Assembly (NCBI GenBank): GCA_022560025.1
Contig: JAFISE010000038.1
Span: 62,001-126,000, forward strand
From: Stagonosporopsis chrysanthemi
Lineage: Eukaryota > Ascomycota > Dothideomycetes > Pleosporales > Didymellaceae
Length of the DNA: 64,000 nt
Reading direction: 5' to 3'
Below, piece by piece: positions 9,291-20,385 of the stretch (position 1 is the stretch's first letter; the number at the start of each line of letters is the position of its first letter). The position numbers were made by a program, and so were the translations under genes. A model generated the notes under the pieces. The model made no database searches, was not told the origin of the DNA, and saw only the letters and a program-made list of their open reading frames with translations.

Positions 9291-12200
9291 ATGAGCCCGC
9301 AACCCACCGCGGCGGCCCTCTTCTGCCACCGCGAGCCTCGCCCCGCGCCTGACACGGCGCCCGCAGCGCCCGCCGCCGCCTCGCAGCCCACGAGCAAGGG
9401 CAAGGCGCGCGCCCTCAGCCTGTTCGAGGCCGTCGTCACCGCATACCCGCCCGTCCTCGAGTCGCTCCTCTCGCAGCTGCCGACCGCCGCCCTCCTCGAG
9501 CTCTACCACACCTCGCGCCACCTGCGCGACTTCCTGCGCCGCTACCCGCTGGCATGGAAGACGCTGTCGTTCCGCCTGCCCCAGCCCGCCGTCACCGTCG
9601 GCTCGCCGGGCAACGAGACGCCCGACAGCCGCGACCGCCAGTCGAAGCAGTACTCGTTTGACGCCCTGCTGAAGCAGATCGTCGCCCCCAACGGCACCCG
9701 CATCACCAGCCTGGACCTCTGCAACACGGCCGTCAGCGGCATCGCCCTGGTCGGCAGCGTGCTCGCCCCGCACATCGACACCCTGCAGCACCTGTCCGTC
9801 CGCGGCTGCAAGAACGTCTCCATAAAGTACCACATTGTGCCGTTCCTCGAGCCATACACGCTCAAAGACGCCCCCTGGATGCGCAGCCAGCTCGCCCTCA
9901 AGAGCCTCTACACCTACCGCTGCCGCCACCACCGCCGACGCCCCTACCTCCCCTCCTCGCTCGTTCGCCGCGACTCCGACTCCGATCCCACCCACCAGCT
10001 CATCGAAATATGCCACCAGCTCGGCATCTGGACCGACACAGCATGGTGTCCCACACCCGGTGGAAGATGCTACCGCAGGAAAGACTACCACGCTGGCCGG
10101 GCAGCGCCACAGAACATGGAGGTCTGGGTGCCCTTTGACCGCCTCTGGCGCTCGAGCAACCGCATAGGGCCGCTCGAAGGCACCCAGAGGTTGGGCGAGC
10201 ACGACGGCAGACTGTGGGAGATTGCCGAGGAGGGACAAGACGGCGAGCCGTTAGGCACAGAGAACGGACCGTTCGCGGGCGAAGGCAAGCATGTGCCCGC
10301 ACACGCCAGGAAGAGCCATACCACTTTTGTCAAGGACGTCAACTGCTCACAATGCAACGACGTCATCTTGGAGCGCTGCGAGTCCTGCAGCGTTCGCATG
10401 CACTGCATGGGCTGCCGGAAGACCCTCTGTGCAAGTTGCGCCTTCAACCGGCCGATACCGCGGAAGCGCACAAATACACGGCATTTCACCAACCTGGCAT
10501 TTGGAAACAGCATGGGCGCGTTTGGGCAAGGCTCTGGATCGACGACATCCCTAGAAGACAGGGCACAAGAAGACAAGGCTGAGAAGAACCGGTTCTGGTG
10601 GGCACCCGGCGCAATTCGCTCACCAAACCTTATGAACGAGACCGCCCACGATGATGACTCCTCGGACTCTGAAGACACGCTCAACAACGGCATTCCTGGA
10701 CCCCCGGCACACCGGGATCCTCCAAGGCTGAACATGAACTGGTGCTGTCTGGAGCCAATCTTCTCTGGCGGCGGAGGCATCGCCGTGCTGGGCACTGGAC
10801 TGGGCGGGAGAGGCGCTGATAAGATACGTGCAGCTCCATTGCCACGCACCAAGCAGTACGAAGACCCTGACTTCTCGAATCAACTCCGCCCAGTGGACTA
10901 CGTTCGCGAACTGAAGAACAACGGCCTGTACGAATATGTTCTGGGCGAAGATGTTGACATTCTAGACCACCTGAAGCAGAATAGTATAGAACTCCAGCAG
11001 CAGACATGCCCGCGAGGCTTATGCAATGACTGCTACCGCAGCTTCAGGTGGAAGGTGGCGTGTCGAGCCTGCAAGAACCCCATCTGCAAGGAACACGATT
11101 TTGGGGCTCTAAAGGTCCGCAAGTGTGGGTATAGAGACCTACATACCGAGCGCGATCATGTCCGGGCACACACAGAACCGCCGCCGCGTTTGGTCATTCC
11201 TGACTTCAACCCAAACAGACCGAGTTCAGATATAGAGCGCACGCCAACTGCTTCATCACAACTGGATGCTGCTTCGACTGCCGACAACGAATCCGAATCT
11301 TCTGAGGGCACACCAATGTCCCAATCGCAGGTTCTGATGCCACCCCCGGGACCTGCAGAGATGGCTGCTGCAGCGGCCTTCAACCACAGCACAACACCAG
11401 ATCCCTTTACTCTTACAAGCTCACTGTCCTTCGTGCCCGTTAGCTCATCTCGGCCGCGTTCACTCAGTGCTTCGGGCGTCCGCAGTCGCAACTCAGGGTC
11501 GTGGTCGAGTACACCACGCGGTCTGCCCCCAACATCAATATCGAACCCACTCCCACTTCCTTGCAATCCGCGGCATCCTGTGCAGTGGGAAGGCTGTGGA
11601 GCATACTTCTGCCAGTATCCCCGACCAGTGGGCGACAACAGACCGCAGTGCCCCGCAAATTTGAAGGAGTGCGTGGAGTGTGCGGTGCTGGTATGTGATG
11701 TAAGTTACTCCCAAGCTCCAACACCTTCGTACGTGTACTCACGATTTACTGCAGGGGTGCTCGGCGCTGAACATATCCTGTATATGCACGTATTGCACCG
11801 TAAATTTCCACTGCCCAACCTGCACCCGCAAGCCTCATGTCCGCGCCAAATGCCGCCTCCAAGCCGAACTAAAGGCTAAGAAAGACGCCGAACTGCGCGC
11901 AAAAGCCAAGCTTGAGCGGGATCGCCTCGAGCGCGGCCAAGCTGACGAGCTTGCTGGCGCCATGAACGAATTCTTTGCAGCCCTGTACACCGAGGATCCT
12001 GACTCGCCCCCGGTCCACGACATGTCCACCTACATGTCCTCATTTGCCGACCTGCCTCTGTCCAGCCCCGACAGCATAACCGTCACGACCGAATTCGGCG
12101 TCCTGGAAGAAACAGGCAACGTAACCATCATCTCCGCAGGCGGCGCAACGCACCTCTACGACACCCCTGCCGACGCCGAGTACTACGACGACCTCGAGTA

Positions 12201-12648
12201 CCACCCCCTGCACCCCAACGCCGAGGACCCGGAAAGCTACGTCGTCATGACCGAAGACACTTCCCTGCCTGCGCCCGGACCCAGCGATTGGGTCGCCGCC
12301 GTCGCGCTGCAGCACCACCAGACGCAGAACACGTGGCTCCTGCAGCAGCAGATGCAGAGCATGTACCACGTGCACCCCGGCGGCAACGGCAACGTCAGTA
12401 GCTACCCCCATGTCCACTCCGCGCTGGGCTCGCCGCCGCCCGCGCACCACACGCCGCCGGTGGTGCACCACCAAGGCGGTGACACCGGCGGGTCGAGCGA
12501 CGAGCTGGACGTCGATGGCGGCGAGGACGCGGATGTAGATACCGACGAGGTCCTCGACGACGACGACGACGAGGCAGGCGTGCTGCATGAACACGAACAC
12601 GAACAGGGCGGCGTGACGCCCACCCTCAGCATCGCGCAGATGAACTGA
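9291..12648 (+). CDS. Large Cys-rich F-box/LRR-like protein
   Basis: Two exons, 9291-11699 and 11755-12648, encode 1,100 aa. The intron (55 nt) has donor GTAAGT and acceptor TGCAG and joins CAVLVCD to GCSALNIS, in the middle of a zinc-binding cluster. From the N-terminus: an F-box-like helical segment at about residues 43-87 (LLSQLPTAALLELYHTSRHL), a leucine-rich repeat-like stretch at about 136-176 (ITSLDLCNTA, LQHLSVRGCKNVS), then three Cys-rich modules at about 350-386 (several CxxC pairs), 570-613 and 757-840. A charged coiled-coil-like segment follows (KAKKDAELRAKAKLERDRLE), then a His/Asp-rich tail with a run of Asp. I do not recognise a named family. An SCF-type ubiquitin role is only a guess from the F-box-like segment. 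The ATG at 9291 is chosen because the upstream open frame is repetitive. Confidence 0.75.
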
Positions 12649-12863
12649 GGTGGACCGGCCTGTATTGCAGAGGCAGAAGCTCCTCTCGCGGTCGAGAGGG
12701 GGCATATTCAACCATATCACAGCATTTTTTTCTTTTTCCCTTTCTCGTCTTATGTTAGGTCAGATGGGGTAGGGTAGGGTAGTATAGTTTGGGCATATAG
12801 CTTTGTAGTTCACGTTTTAGTCAGCGTCATCGTCGTTTTCTTCACAGCGGAGCGGTCTTTCAC

Positions 12864-12960
12864 AGAGAAGAGAAGAGAAGAGAAAGAGGAAGGAGGGACA
12901 GGGAAGTGAGAGTGAAAGTGAAAGTGAAAGAGAAAGAGAAGGGAAGACAAGGCAAAGAGA
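12864..12960 (+). repeat. Polypurine tract in 3' flank
   Basis: Nearly pure A/G sequence made of short units such as agaga, gtgaaa and gagaaa. It lies about 215 nt after the stop codon of the Cys-rich protein gene, so it is probably in the 3' UTR or just beyond. Confidence 0.8.
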
Positions 12961-13200
12961 AGGGCGCATGGGCATGGGCATGGTTTTATCTGTGATATCC
13001 GGGAACCCCTTTTTTTTTCTTTACATGTTTGGGAATTGATTACGTCGATGTGAGGAGCCGTATAGTAGCGTAGCGTAGCGCAGCACGGCATGGGGAACTT
13101 ATCAAGTTGAAGCATGGGCATTAGGCATTTAAGTAGCATGAGCAGCGTGAGTAGTAAGTGTGCATCTGGGGCGTTTGTGGTAGAGGAATCTGACATGTTC

Positions 13201-13232
13201 ATTCATTCATTCATTCATTCATTCATTCATTC
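13201..13232 (+). repeat. ATTC microsatellite, 8 copies
   Basis: Eight perfect attc units are seen directly just before the homopolymer region. Confidence 0.95.
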
Positions 13233-13320
13233 GCCGTCCACAATATCACCTTCTCCCGTGCCAAAAAAAAAGCAAAAAAAAGACACATACGCAGACAGTG
13301 TCTCCCTCTTCTCCTGTCAT

Positions 13321-13322
<2 letters not shown>

Positions 13323-13357
<35 letters not shown>

Positions 13358-13359
13358 AC

Positions 13360-13391
<32 letters not shown>

Positions 13392-13462
13392 ACCCCCCCC
13401 CCCCACCCCCCCCCCCCCCCCCCCCCCCCCTCACCCCCCCCCCCCCCCACCCCCCCCCCCCG
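13323..13462 (+). repeat. Poly-C run before the N gap
   Basis: About 140 nt that is almost pure C with a few single A or T interruptions, ending directly at the assembly gap. A shorter C run is at 13511-13527. The composition looks like a technical artefact at a contig end rather than a biological repeat. Confidence 0.85.
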
Positions 13463-13470
13463 NNNNNNNN
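13463..13470. other. Assembly gap (8 N)
   Basis: Eight ambiguous bases. The true length of the missing sequence is unknown. Confidence 1.
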
Positions 13471-13831
13471 CACCAACCCAAGGATACTCTCCCCCTCCCC
13501 CCTTCTTCCCCCCCCCCCCCCCCCCCCATTTTTTTTCTTTCTTCTCAGCTCTTCGCCCGCACAAGGCTACCGCACTCGCCCCTCTCCCATCACACACGCA
13601 CGCAGACCGAGCACGGGCTATGTGCACCTCCGCCACATGGACCCTCCCCCGCGGTTTCTCCCTAACCTGACCAGCCTCTTACAAATGGCCTCCCTTCCTC
13701 CCTCCCTCTATGCTTTCCTTCCTCCCTCACCTTCTTTTTTTTTCCCTGGGAGACAGTGCTTTGCCGACAGACTCGGAAGCAGAGGCGGACGCGCGGAGGA
13801 GACATCATTGTGGTTTCAAGGGTTTTTTTTT

Positions 13832-13920
13832 GGGGGGGGGGGGGGGGGGGGGGCGGGGGGGGGGGGGGGGGGGGGTTGTTTTTTTGGGGGGTTGTGGGGG
13901 GGGGGGGGGGGGGGGGGGGG
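13832..13920 (+). repeat. Poly-G run
   Basis: Two long G runs with a short T-rich interruption. Taken with the poly-C run 370 nt upstream it suggests a second false contig edge, or a real G-tract with low sequence quality. Confidence 0.85.
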
Positions 13921-14508
13921 CACGGCGACGGAGGCGTACTTCTTCTGGGTCGTGGTGAGTTGGGGAAGAAGGGGAGTGTCGATGTGTGGACATCTAGTGG
14001 GAAGCGAGTGTGTTGTACGGTATCAGGAGGGTTGGATTGGGTATGGAGCGGTACGGGGGCGGCGATGGAGTGGTGGAGGAAAAGGTGAGGGATGCATAGG
14101 TTAAGGCTGGGTTTTGTTGGGTTTGTTCGAACGGGAGAAAGTAGATGTTGGAGAATCTGTGACGATGGGATGTGTGTGTGTGCTGTGCAGAGATTGGATG
14201 GAGGGTTAGGGGGAGACTTGATGATTGTGGCAAGGGCAAAGTGCAGAAGACTTGGTCAATGTCTTCAAGGCGATCACTGTGAAAGGCTGTTTCATGTGAA
14301 GAGGTGGTACTTTTGCATTGATTCTTCGCGGATCCGCAGAAGACTTGTCTAAGCTAACCATCGCGCATGGCTCGGCCTGCCCTCAGTCCGCGTCCGTCGC
14401 CGCGGGATCGGACCGGACGAGACGCCACACTCGTGATCTTCATGGTATCGTTGACTCCACCCAAAAACACCGCAGGAACTTTTACACGTTATTTTTTATT
14501 TAAAACGC

Positions 14509-15407
14509 TTAGTTCATCTGCTTGACGAGGTTGTTGATGAAGTGCTCGCGGTTACCGAGATCACCGCCCTCGATGAAGTGCTTGAACTTGCGGGTGCGGA
14601 AGCCGCCGGTGGGCGAGGAGAGCTTGAAGGGCCACAGGAAGTTGGAGGCCTGCTTGAAGTTGGGGCCGACGGTGTAGATCTCGTGGATCAGGTCCTCGAC
14701 GCAGGTGATGCCGAACTTGCCGAGGTTGGCCTCGATGAGCTCGTTGTCGGTGATGGGCAGGCGCTGCTTGTTGACCTTTCCGTAACCGCGCTTGTAGACA
14801 AGCTCGCGGACGGTCTTGAGGTTGGGGTAGCCGTAGGCGACGAAGGGCTCGACGATCTTCAGCATCTCGGTGGTAGCCTTGGTCAGGCGGATGAAGACAC
14901 CGTTGTTGATCTGGAGGAGACGGAGGAGCTGCAGGGTCTTGCGCTTCTTGGGGTCGATCTTGTTGATACCCTTGATGCGGACGACGAAGGCGAGCTTGGC
15001 CTCGGCGGGGACGAAGAGGGAGCCATCCTTCTTGGCCTGGCGCTTGGCATCGATGATGTCGCGCTCAGCCTTGACGTACTCCTGGTGGTACTTCTCGGCG
15101 CGCTTGAAGATGGTCTCACGCTTCTGCTTGTTGGCCTAAGGAAGTCTTAGCCAACTGTGATGCTCCTATCTGCTTGCGCAGGTCTGGGGAGTGTGTTTAT
15201 CGTACCTCGCGCTTCTTCTGGAGGTCGGCAGCCTTGCTGTCGCTGGCCTTCTGAGAAGCCTTCTGCTTCTTCAGAATCGACTCGGGGACGGCGATGTCGT
15301 TCTGGGTGGGGACGCTGTGGGAGTCAGCATGGTCTTGCAGGCAGTCTCGGAGGCCGTGCTGCGTGCAGTCGCGAGAGGGGTTGGTTGACGTACGAAGAGC
15401 GGGCCAT
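14509..15407 (-). CDS. RPL7: 60S ribosomal protein L7 (uL30)
   Basis: Three exons on the minus strand: 15407-15394 (14 nt), 15314-15206 and 15135-14509. They give 249 aa, the usual length. The spliced start reads MARSSVPTQNDIAVPES, and the body has the typical uL30 sequence LAFVVRIKGI, LQLLRLLQINNGVF, NLKTVRELVYKRGYGK and HEIYTVGPNFKQASNFLWPF. The product is part of the large cytosolic ribosomal subunit and binds rRNA. Donors are GTACGT and GTACGA. The introns (79 and 70 nt) are longer than most in the window, but I see no C/D or H/ACA snoRNA boxes in them. It is divergent from NCL1 with start codons 258 nt apart. Confidence 0.97.
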
Positions 15408-15665
15408 TGTGCTGGTGGTTAGTCGGCTTGTCGGTTGTCGATGAAGCTGGAGAGAAGTTCGAAGTTTGCGAGGGCTGCGACGAATTTCACGGCCGCACAC
15501 ACTATACGAAGCGAGCCAACCAGCGCGCGCCCCACCCCAGACTAGCGCCGCCCGCCCCGCCCGCGAGCAGTTCGCAGACGGCAGCGAACTTTTTTGGAGC
15601 TCACAACTTGCGACGGCGAAAGTGTTTCGCCATCAACTTCACGCAGAACACCCTCTATCGCAGCA
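15408..15665. promoter_or_regulatory. Divergent promoter RPL7 / NCL1
   Basis: A 258-nt space between the start codons of two ribosome- and tRNA-related genes on opposite strands. It must hold both promoters. It is GC-rich and I see no clear TATA box. Confidence 0.6.
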
Positions 15666-18187
15666 ATGGCAAGAGGCGGTGGTCGTGTAAGTGTTCGCAG
15701 CCATTCCATGCCTCTGCGCAATGTCTAATCCCCGTGCAGGGCCGCGGTCGCGGTGGTAAGAGAGGCGGAGGGCGCGGCGGCGGTGGAGGCGGCCGGGACA
15801 CCAGGTCGGAGCCATGGTCGGAGATCACGCGCAAGAACGAGCTGTTCGAGAGCTACTACCGCAAGGGCGGCTTCATGGAAGAGGCCGAGTTTGAAGAGAT
15901 GTGGGCCGCCCTGCAGACCGACTTGCCCAACAGCTTCCGCTTCACCGGCACCAAGTCCGACGCCCTCGCCGTGCGCGAGATCTTCAAGCAGCGCTACATC
16001 CCCGCCATCTCGGCGCAGACCTTCGAGGGCAAGCCGGTGCCGCCGCCCGAGCCTGTGAACGCCTTCCCGGACGAGCTGGTCTGGCACATGAAGACGCACA
16101 AGAAGGTCATCCGTCGCCATGCTGCCTTTGCCAACTTCCAGAAGTTTCTGGTCGCCGAGGCTGCGTCTGGCAACATCAGCAGACAGGAGGTCGTCAGTAT
16201 GATTCCTCCCCACTTCCTGGATGTCAAGCCAGGAATGGTCGTCCTGGACATGTGCGCTGCGCCGGGCAGCAAGTCTGCTCAGTTGGCTGAGATGATCCAT
16301 GGCGACGAGGAGGAGCGTGTCAGAAGGGCAGCAAACGGCGAGGATGTTGGCAGCGGCGCAGACGGCGACTACAGCGACGACGGCCGCTCCACTGGCCTGC
16401 TCATCGCAAACGACACCGACTACAAGCGCGCAGGCATGCTGGTCCACCAGGTCAAGCGCCTCAATTTCCCCAACCTGATCGTCACCCAGCACGACGCGTC
16501 CATCTTCCCCTCCATCGAGCTCCCCAGTAAGACCGGCGAGAAGAAGCAGTACCTGAAGTACGACAGGATCCTGGCCGATGTGCCCTGCTCCGGCGATGGC
16601 ACAGCCCGCAAGAACCCCAACGTATGGCAGAAGTGGACACCCAAGGATGGTCTGGGTCTGCACAACCTGCAGCTGCGCATTCTCTTCCGCGGCCTGCAGA
16701 TGCTCAAGAAGGGCGGACGCATGGTCTACTCTACATGCAGTATGAACCCTGTCGAGAACGAGGCTGTTATCGCTGCTGCCATTGAGGCTTGCGGCGGTGT
16801 CTCCAAGGTTCAGCTGGTCGACATGCCAGAACACCTGCCCAACCTCAAGCGCCGACCTGGTCTGAACTCCTGGAAGGTGCTCGACACATCGTCCGTTGCT
16901 GGCAGCAACGACAAGACCGCCCACATGTTCACCAGCTGGGAGGCCTTCGAGAAGGCCAAGGCCAAGTACGCCGTAGAAGAGCCCGAGCGCTCGTTCTCCC
17001 AGAAGGTCTCCAAGGGCTGCTTCCCCCAGATCACCACGAACCCCGACGAACGCATTCCCCTCGAGCGCTGCATGCGTGTGTACCCTCATCTCCAGGACAC
17101 TGGCGGTTTCTTCATCGCAGTTATTGAGAAGCTTGACGACATCAAGATTGCGCAAATTCAGAACCCCGAGAATGCATCCAAGTCGAAGAAGCAAGAGGAG
17201 AAGACTACTGACAACACCTCGATCCCCACTCCTGAGGAGAACGTCATCGAGGCCGATGCCACCAAGGATACCGATAGCCTGAAGCGCAAGGCGGAAGACA
17301 CCGAGGACTCCGCGGCTAAGAAGACGAAGACAGAGGAGGCGGAGAACGGGACCACCACAGCTCCTGCATCCGAGGTTGCAACACCGGCGCCTTCCAACCA
17401 GGTCACCAAGCTCAAGCCCGAGAAGCAGGACCAGAACAAGGAGTACTTCGAGTACCTCTCGACCACCGACGATACCATTTCCAGGATCTTCGACTTCTTC
17501 GGCATCTCAGAGCGCTTCCCCCGCGACCGCTTCATGGTCAAGAACAAGGAGGGCCTCTCCTTGAACAAAATCTACTACACCTCCGGCTTCGCCAAGACAA
17601 TCATCAACGCCAACAAAGAGCGCGGCATGAAATTTATCCACTGCGGCGTCGTCATGTTCGTCGCCCACAAGATCAAGGACTCGCAGTACATGCACGCACC
17701 GTGGCGGCTGCAGTCGGAGGGCATCTCCATCCTCGAGCCCTGGGCCAGCAAGCGCATCGTCAACTGCACGTCCAAGGCGACGCTGAAGCAGCTCGTCACC
17801 GAGATGTTCCCCAAGCTGCCCAAGGAGGGCGAGCACGGGCTTGGCGAGGTCGGTGACCAGCTCCAGCAGATGGATATCGGCTGCTGCTTTGTCCGCGTCG
17901 AGAAGAGCAAGGAGCAAGATATCCCCTTCCGCATGGTCCTGCCGCTGTGGAGACACCCCGGGTCCGCGAACATGATGGTCGACAAGGATGATCGCAAGGC
18001 TATGCTGTTGAGACTGTGGGGCGAGAAGGACACCGAGATCATTAACCATGTTGCGGACAAGGCGAAGCGCGAGGCGGATGAGGAGCAGGCCGCTGAGGAC
18101 GCCAAGGCCGCCGAGATCGAGGGCGAGAACGCAGAGACGATGGACGTGGATGAAAACGGCGGCGTTGCTGTCGAGACGGAGGCGTAG
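15666..18187 (+). CDS. NCL1: tRNA (cytosine-5-)-methyltransferase, Ncl1/Trm4 (NSUN2 family)
   Basis: Two exons, 15666-15686 and 15740-18187, encode 822 aa. The first exon gives only MARGGGR and the intron (53 nt, donor GTAAGT, branch TCTAAT) joins it to a Gly/Arg-rich segment. The enzyme transfers methyl groups from S-adenosylmethionine to cytosine C5 in tRNAs in the nucleus. The AdoMet motif LDMCAAPGSKSAQLAEM is at about residue 176, motif IV PCSGDGTARKN at about 288 and motif VI YSTCSMNPVENEAV at about 338; the Cys in PCS and TCS are the two catalytic cysteines of this family. An acidic Lys/Glu linker (about 500-590) precedes a conserved C-terminal domain. The protein is longer than yeast Trm4 (684 aa), mainly because of the linker and tail. 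Confidence 0.95.
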
Positions 18188-18356
18188 AGCCAATCATATT
18201 ATTACGGACTGGTGCTGGGCGGGAAAAGCATGTAGCGGCGTTGCATCTCTACATATCTTTACATATCTCACTATTTCACGATTCTTCATACCCACCTCTT
18301 TCGCAGTCTCAAGTCCCCCCCTCCCCCCTTCCTCAACGCCCTTCTCCCCTCCCTAC

Positions 18357-19823
18357 TCACCCCAGCCTCTCCCGACACAGCTCCACCGCCACATCCGCCG
18401 TGGCTCCATCGAAGAAATCATTCAACAGCACCACCACACTCTCCTCCCTAGTCAACGACTTCCCGCACTCGCCCCTCAACAACGGCAGGATCTTGGAATC
18501 GCACACGGGCTTCGTCGCCAGGATGGGGCTCGTGGACACATCGCTATCAAGCACACTCGCAATAATCACGTCGCGGATATTGGTCGCCGTGGCCTGACAC
18601 TGCAGCAGGGTGATGGGGTGGCCGCGCGGGGGATCCTGGGTCATGGCCTGCAGCTTGGCGACCATGGAGTCGCCATTGAGGGTAGCGTTTGCGTTGTCGT
18701 CGTAGTTGGAGACCTGGTTTGTGTCGCGCAGGACGAGGAGGCGCTTGTTGTTGTTGCGCAGCTCCTGCACGCTGCGCTGCAGCATGTCCTGCTCGGTGCC
18801 GACGCGCAGGTCCGTGTCGCGCAGCGCGTCGTCCAGCACGGCGCGCAGGTCGTCGTCGGACGGCCGTGGACACTCGCCCGGCACCCCGTCCCACCGGTTC
18901 TGCACCACGATGATCTCGTCCCCGTGCGAGCTTAGGAACTGCACCACGTCGGCCAGGAACGCGCGGTATGGCATCCCTGGGATCGCGCCGTGCTGGAAGT
19001 ACCATGTGTCTTCCAGCGGACTGACAGCCTGGATCTGGCGGTGGCATTTGGCGGGGCGGAACTCGAAGTATCTTGCTCCCAGCTGCAGGATCGTGTCCAG
19101 GCTGTCCTTTTGCGTGATGGCCAGGGCGCGGATGATGTCTGGCGCGATGGCGTTGACGCCCTTGTCGCCGACTTTGTTGATGATGTCGAAGACGCGTGGT
19201 AGCGAGCGGCCAAGGACCTCTTTGATAGCCCCCGTGCCTGCTTTTTCGAGGAGGGAGAGGGCCGTGGCCATGCTGTTCATGCCGATGTCGTGGGCGGAGG
19301 GGAGGACCATGCGGTGGAAGGGTTTGGTGGCGATGTCAGTGTTGGGCGGGATGGTATCGCGCATCCAGTTGGAGTAGTTGTGGGTGATGGTTACGTAGCA
19401 CTGGTGTTGTTTAGGCAGGGCTGCGAGGCCGGGACCAGCGTCGTAGAAGCCATAGGTTATGATGAGGTCTTCGGCGAAGAGTGAGGGTGTCTCATCCTGT
19501 CGGTCTACGTTAGAATGTCATTCTGTTCACGTCTTGTATGTCGATATGCGTGCCATAGTCTTCATTGTGCCGTCGCTCAGCCCGCCCGTCATGCTGTTCA
19601 CATCGACCCATTGCTTGGCCAGCTCACGCCCGTCACGACGGACGATGAACTCGAAACGCCCTGTGAACTTGAAGCGACCGAGGTTCGAGGACTCGACTTC
19701 GAGGTGCTCGCAGGTAAATTGGCGTTGATCGCGCTTGGTGACTGAGTTTTTGGGAACGGAAAACTCGATCTCAACGCCACTCACGGCGATGTATGAGTAG
19801 CAGAGGATGCCTTTGGACGGCAT
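18357..19823 (-). CDS. PI-PLC X-domain-like phosphodiesterase
   Basis: Two exons, 19823-19602 and 19496-18357, encode 453 aa. The intron (105 nt) has donor GTGAAC and a TTCTAAC branch site, and joins RELAKQWVD to DETPSLFAED in phase 0. Signs of the PI-PLC X fold are the first catalytic-His region RMVLPSAHDIGMNS, the strand ARYFEFRP and the second His in TWYFQHG. The Y domain, C2 and PH domains of eukaryotic signalling PLCs are absent, so this is the small single-domain type found in many fungi and bacteria. No signal peptide is obvious; the N-terminal 75 residues look beta-rich. The substrate is unknown. An alternative donor giving a 34-nt intron was rejected as too short. Confidence 0.75.
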
Positions 19824-20385
19824 TATGAGCACCAACTGGACTTCCTGTTCTTTCTAAGAAAAAAAATGTTCAATATTTCTTCCAACTGTCCATAATCTTC
19901 AAGACATGCCCCCGCTTCGATCTCATCGGGTTCTGGCTGTAGCTGCTACGAGAGAGGTTGTCAGGTCCTCGATGACGATGCGCGGGGTACACATCTTTGT
20001 ATGAGGAACAAACAAGCATCCCGTAGCGTTCCCGCGTCTCAGCTGTCATGGAGTGCGGCTGGAAGTCCGGATGCGTTAGCGGTGGCTCAGCTGGCGTTCG
20101 CGAGAGGTGAAGTCAGGTACACCAATCGAAGACTGGGCTAAGTGTAGATCGGGCCGGCCTGGTGGGGCTGGCATGAAGGATGACAGGCATTATGTAGTGC
20201 GCAACGATCTGCGAACGGAACATAGGAAGAACCGGGGGGTCTTCGGCTAGAACGGAACTCGCGATTGAATTTGTTGAAGTGTGTCAAGGGTATCTACAGC
20301 AGAAATCAGAACAGCCAAGCTTGCAGCAATAATAGCAATACTATCCCCCTCACTCTGTCGCCAATGCCAGCCAAATTGTACGCGA
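19824..20385. other. Intergenic region, no gene recognised
   Basis: It lies upstream of the phosphodiesterase gene and downstream of the NIPA-like gene, both on the minus strand. It probably holds the promoter of the former and the terminator of the latter. No exon, repeat or RNA gene was recognised. Confidence 0.5.

Larger units (their letters stand above)
12649..14508. other. Low-complexity intergenic region with assembly gap
   Basis: About 1.9 kb between the ends of two convergent genes. It holds a polypurine tract (about 12864-12960), an ATTC microsatellite, long poly-C and poly-G runs and a run of Ns. The open frames here are Pro- or Gly-only artefacts of the homopolymers. I see no gene. 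Confidence 0.75.

Noticed and set aside
9108..10238. Antisense frame of 376 codons under the Cys-rich protein gene
   Set aside because: High-GC shadow frame rich in Gly, Val and Arg; the sense strand has the better motifs.
12766..12784. GGGTA repeats resembling telomere sequence
   Set aside because: Only about three units, and the unit gggta/ggtag differs from the fungal TTAGGG repeat.
13223..13670. Pro-rich and Gly-rich frames around the N gap
   Set aside because: They arise only from poly-C and poly-G and run through unknown bases.
15136..15393. snoRNA in the RPL7 introns
   Set aside because: The introns are 70-79 nt and lack clear C/D or H/ACA boxes.
15725..17194. Antisense frame of 489 codons under NCL1
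   Set aside because: It mirrors the codon bias of a strongly conserved methyltransferase gene on the other strand and resembles nothing itself.
19497..19530. A 34-nt intron in the phosphodiesterase gene
   Set aside because: Below the normal size for fungal introns; the 105-nt intron with GTGAAC donor keeps the frame and uses the same branch site.
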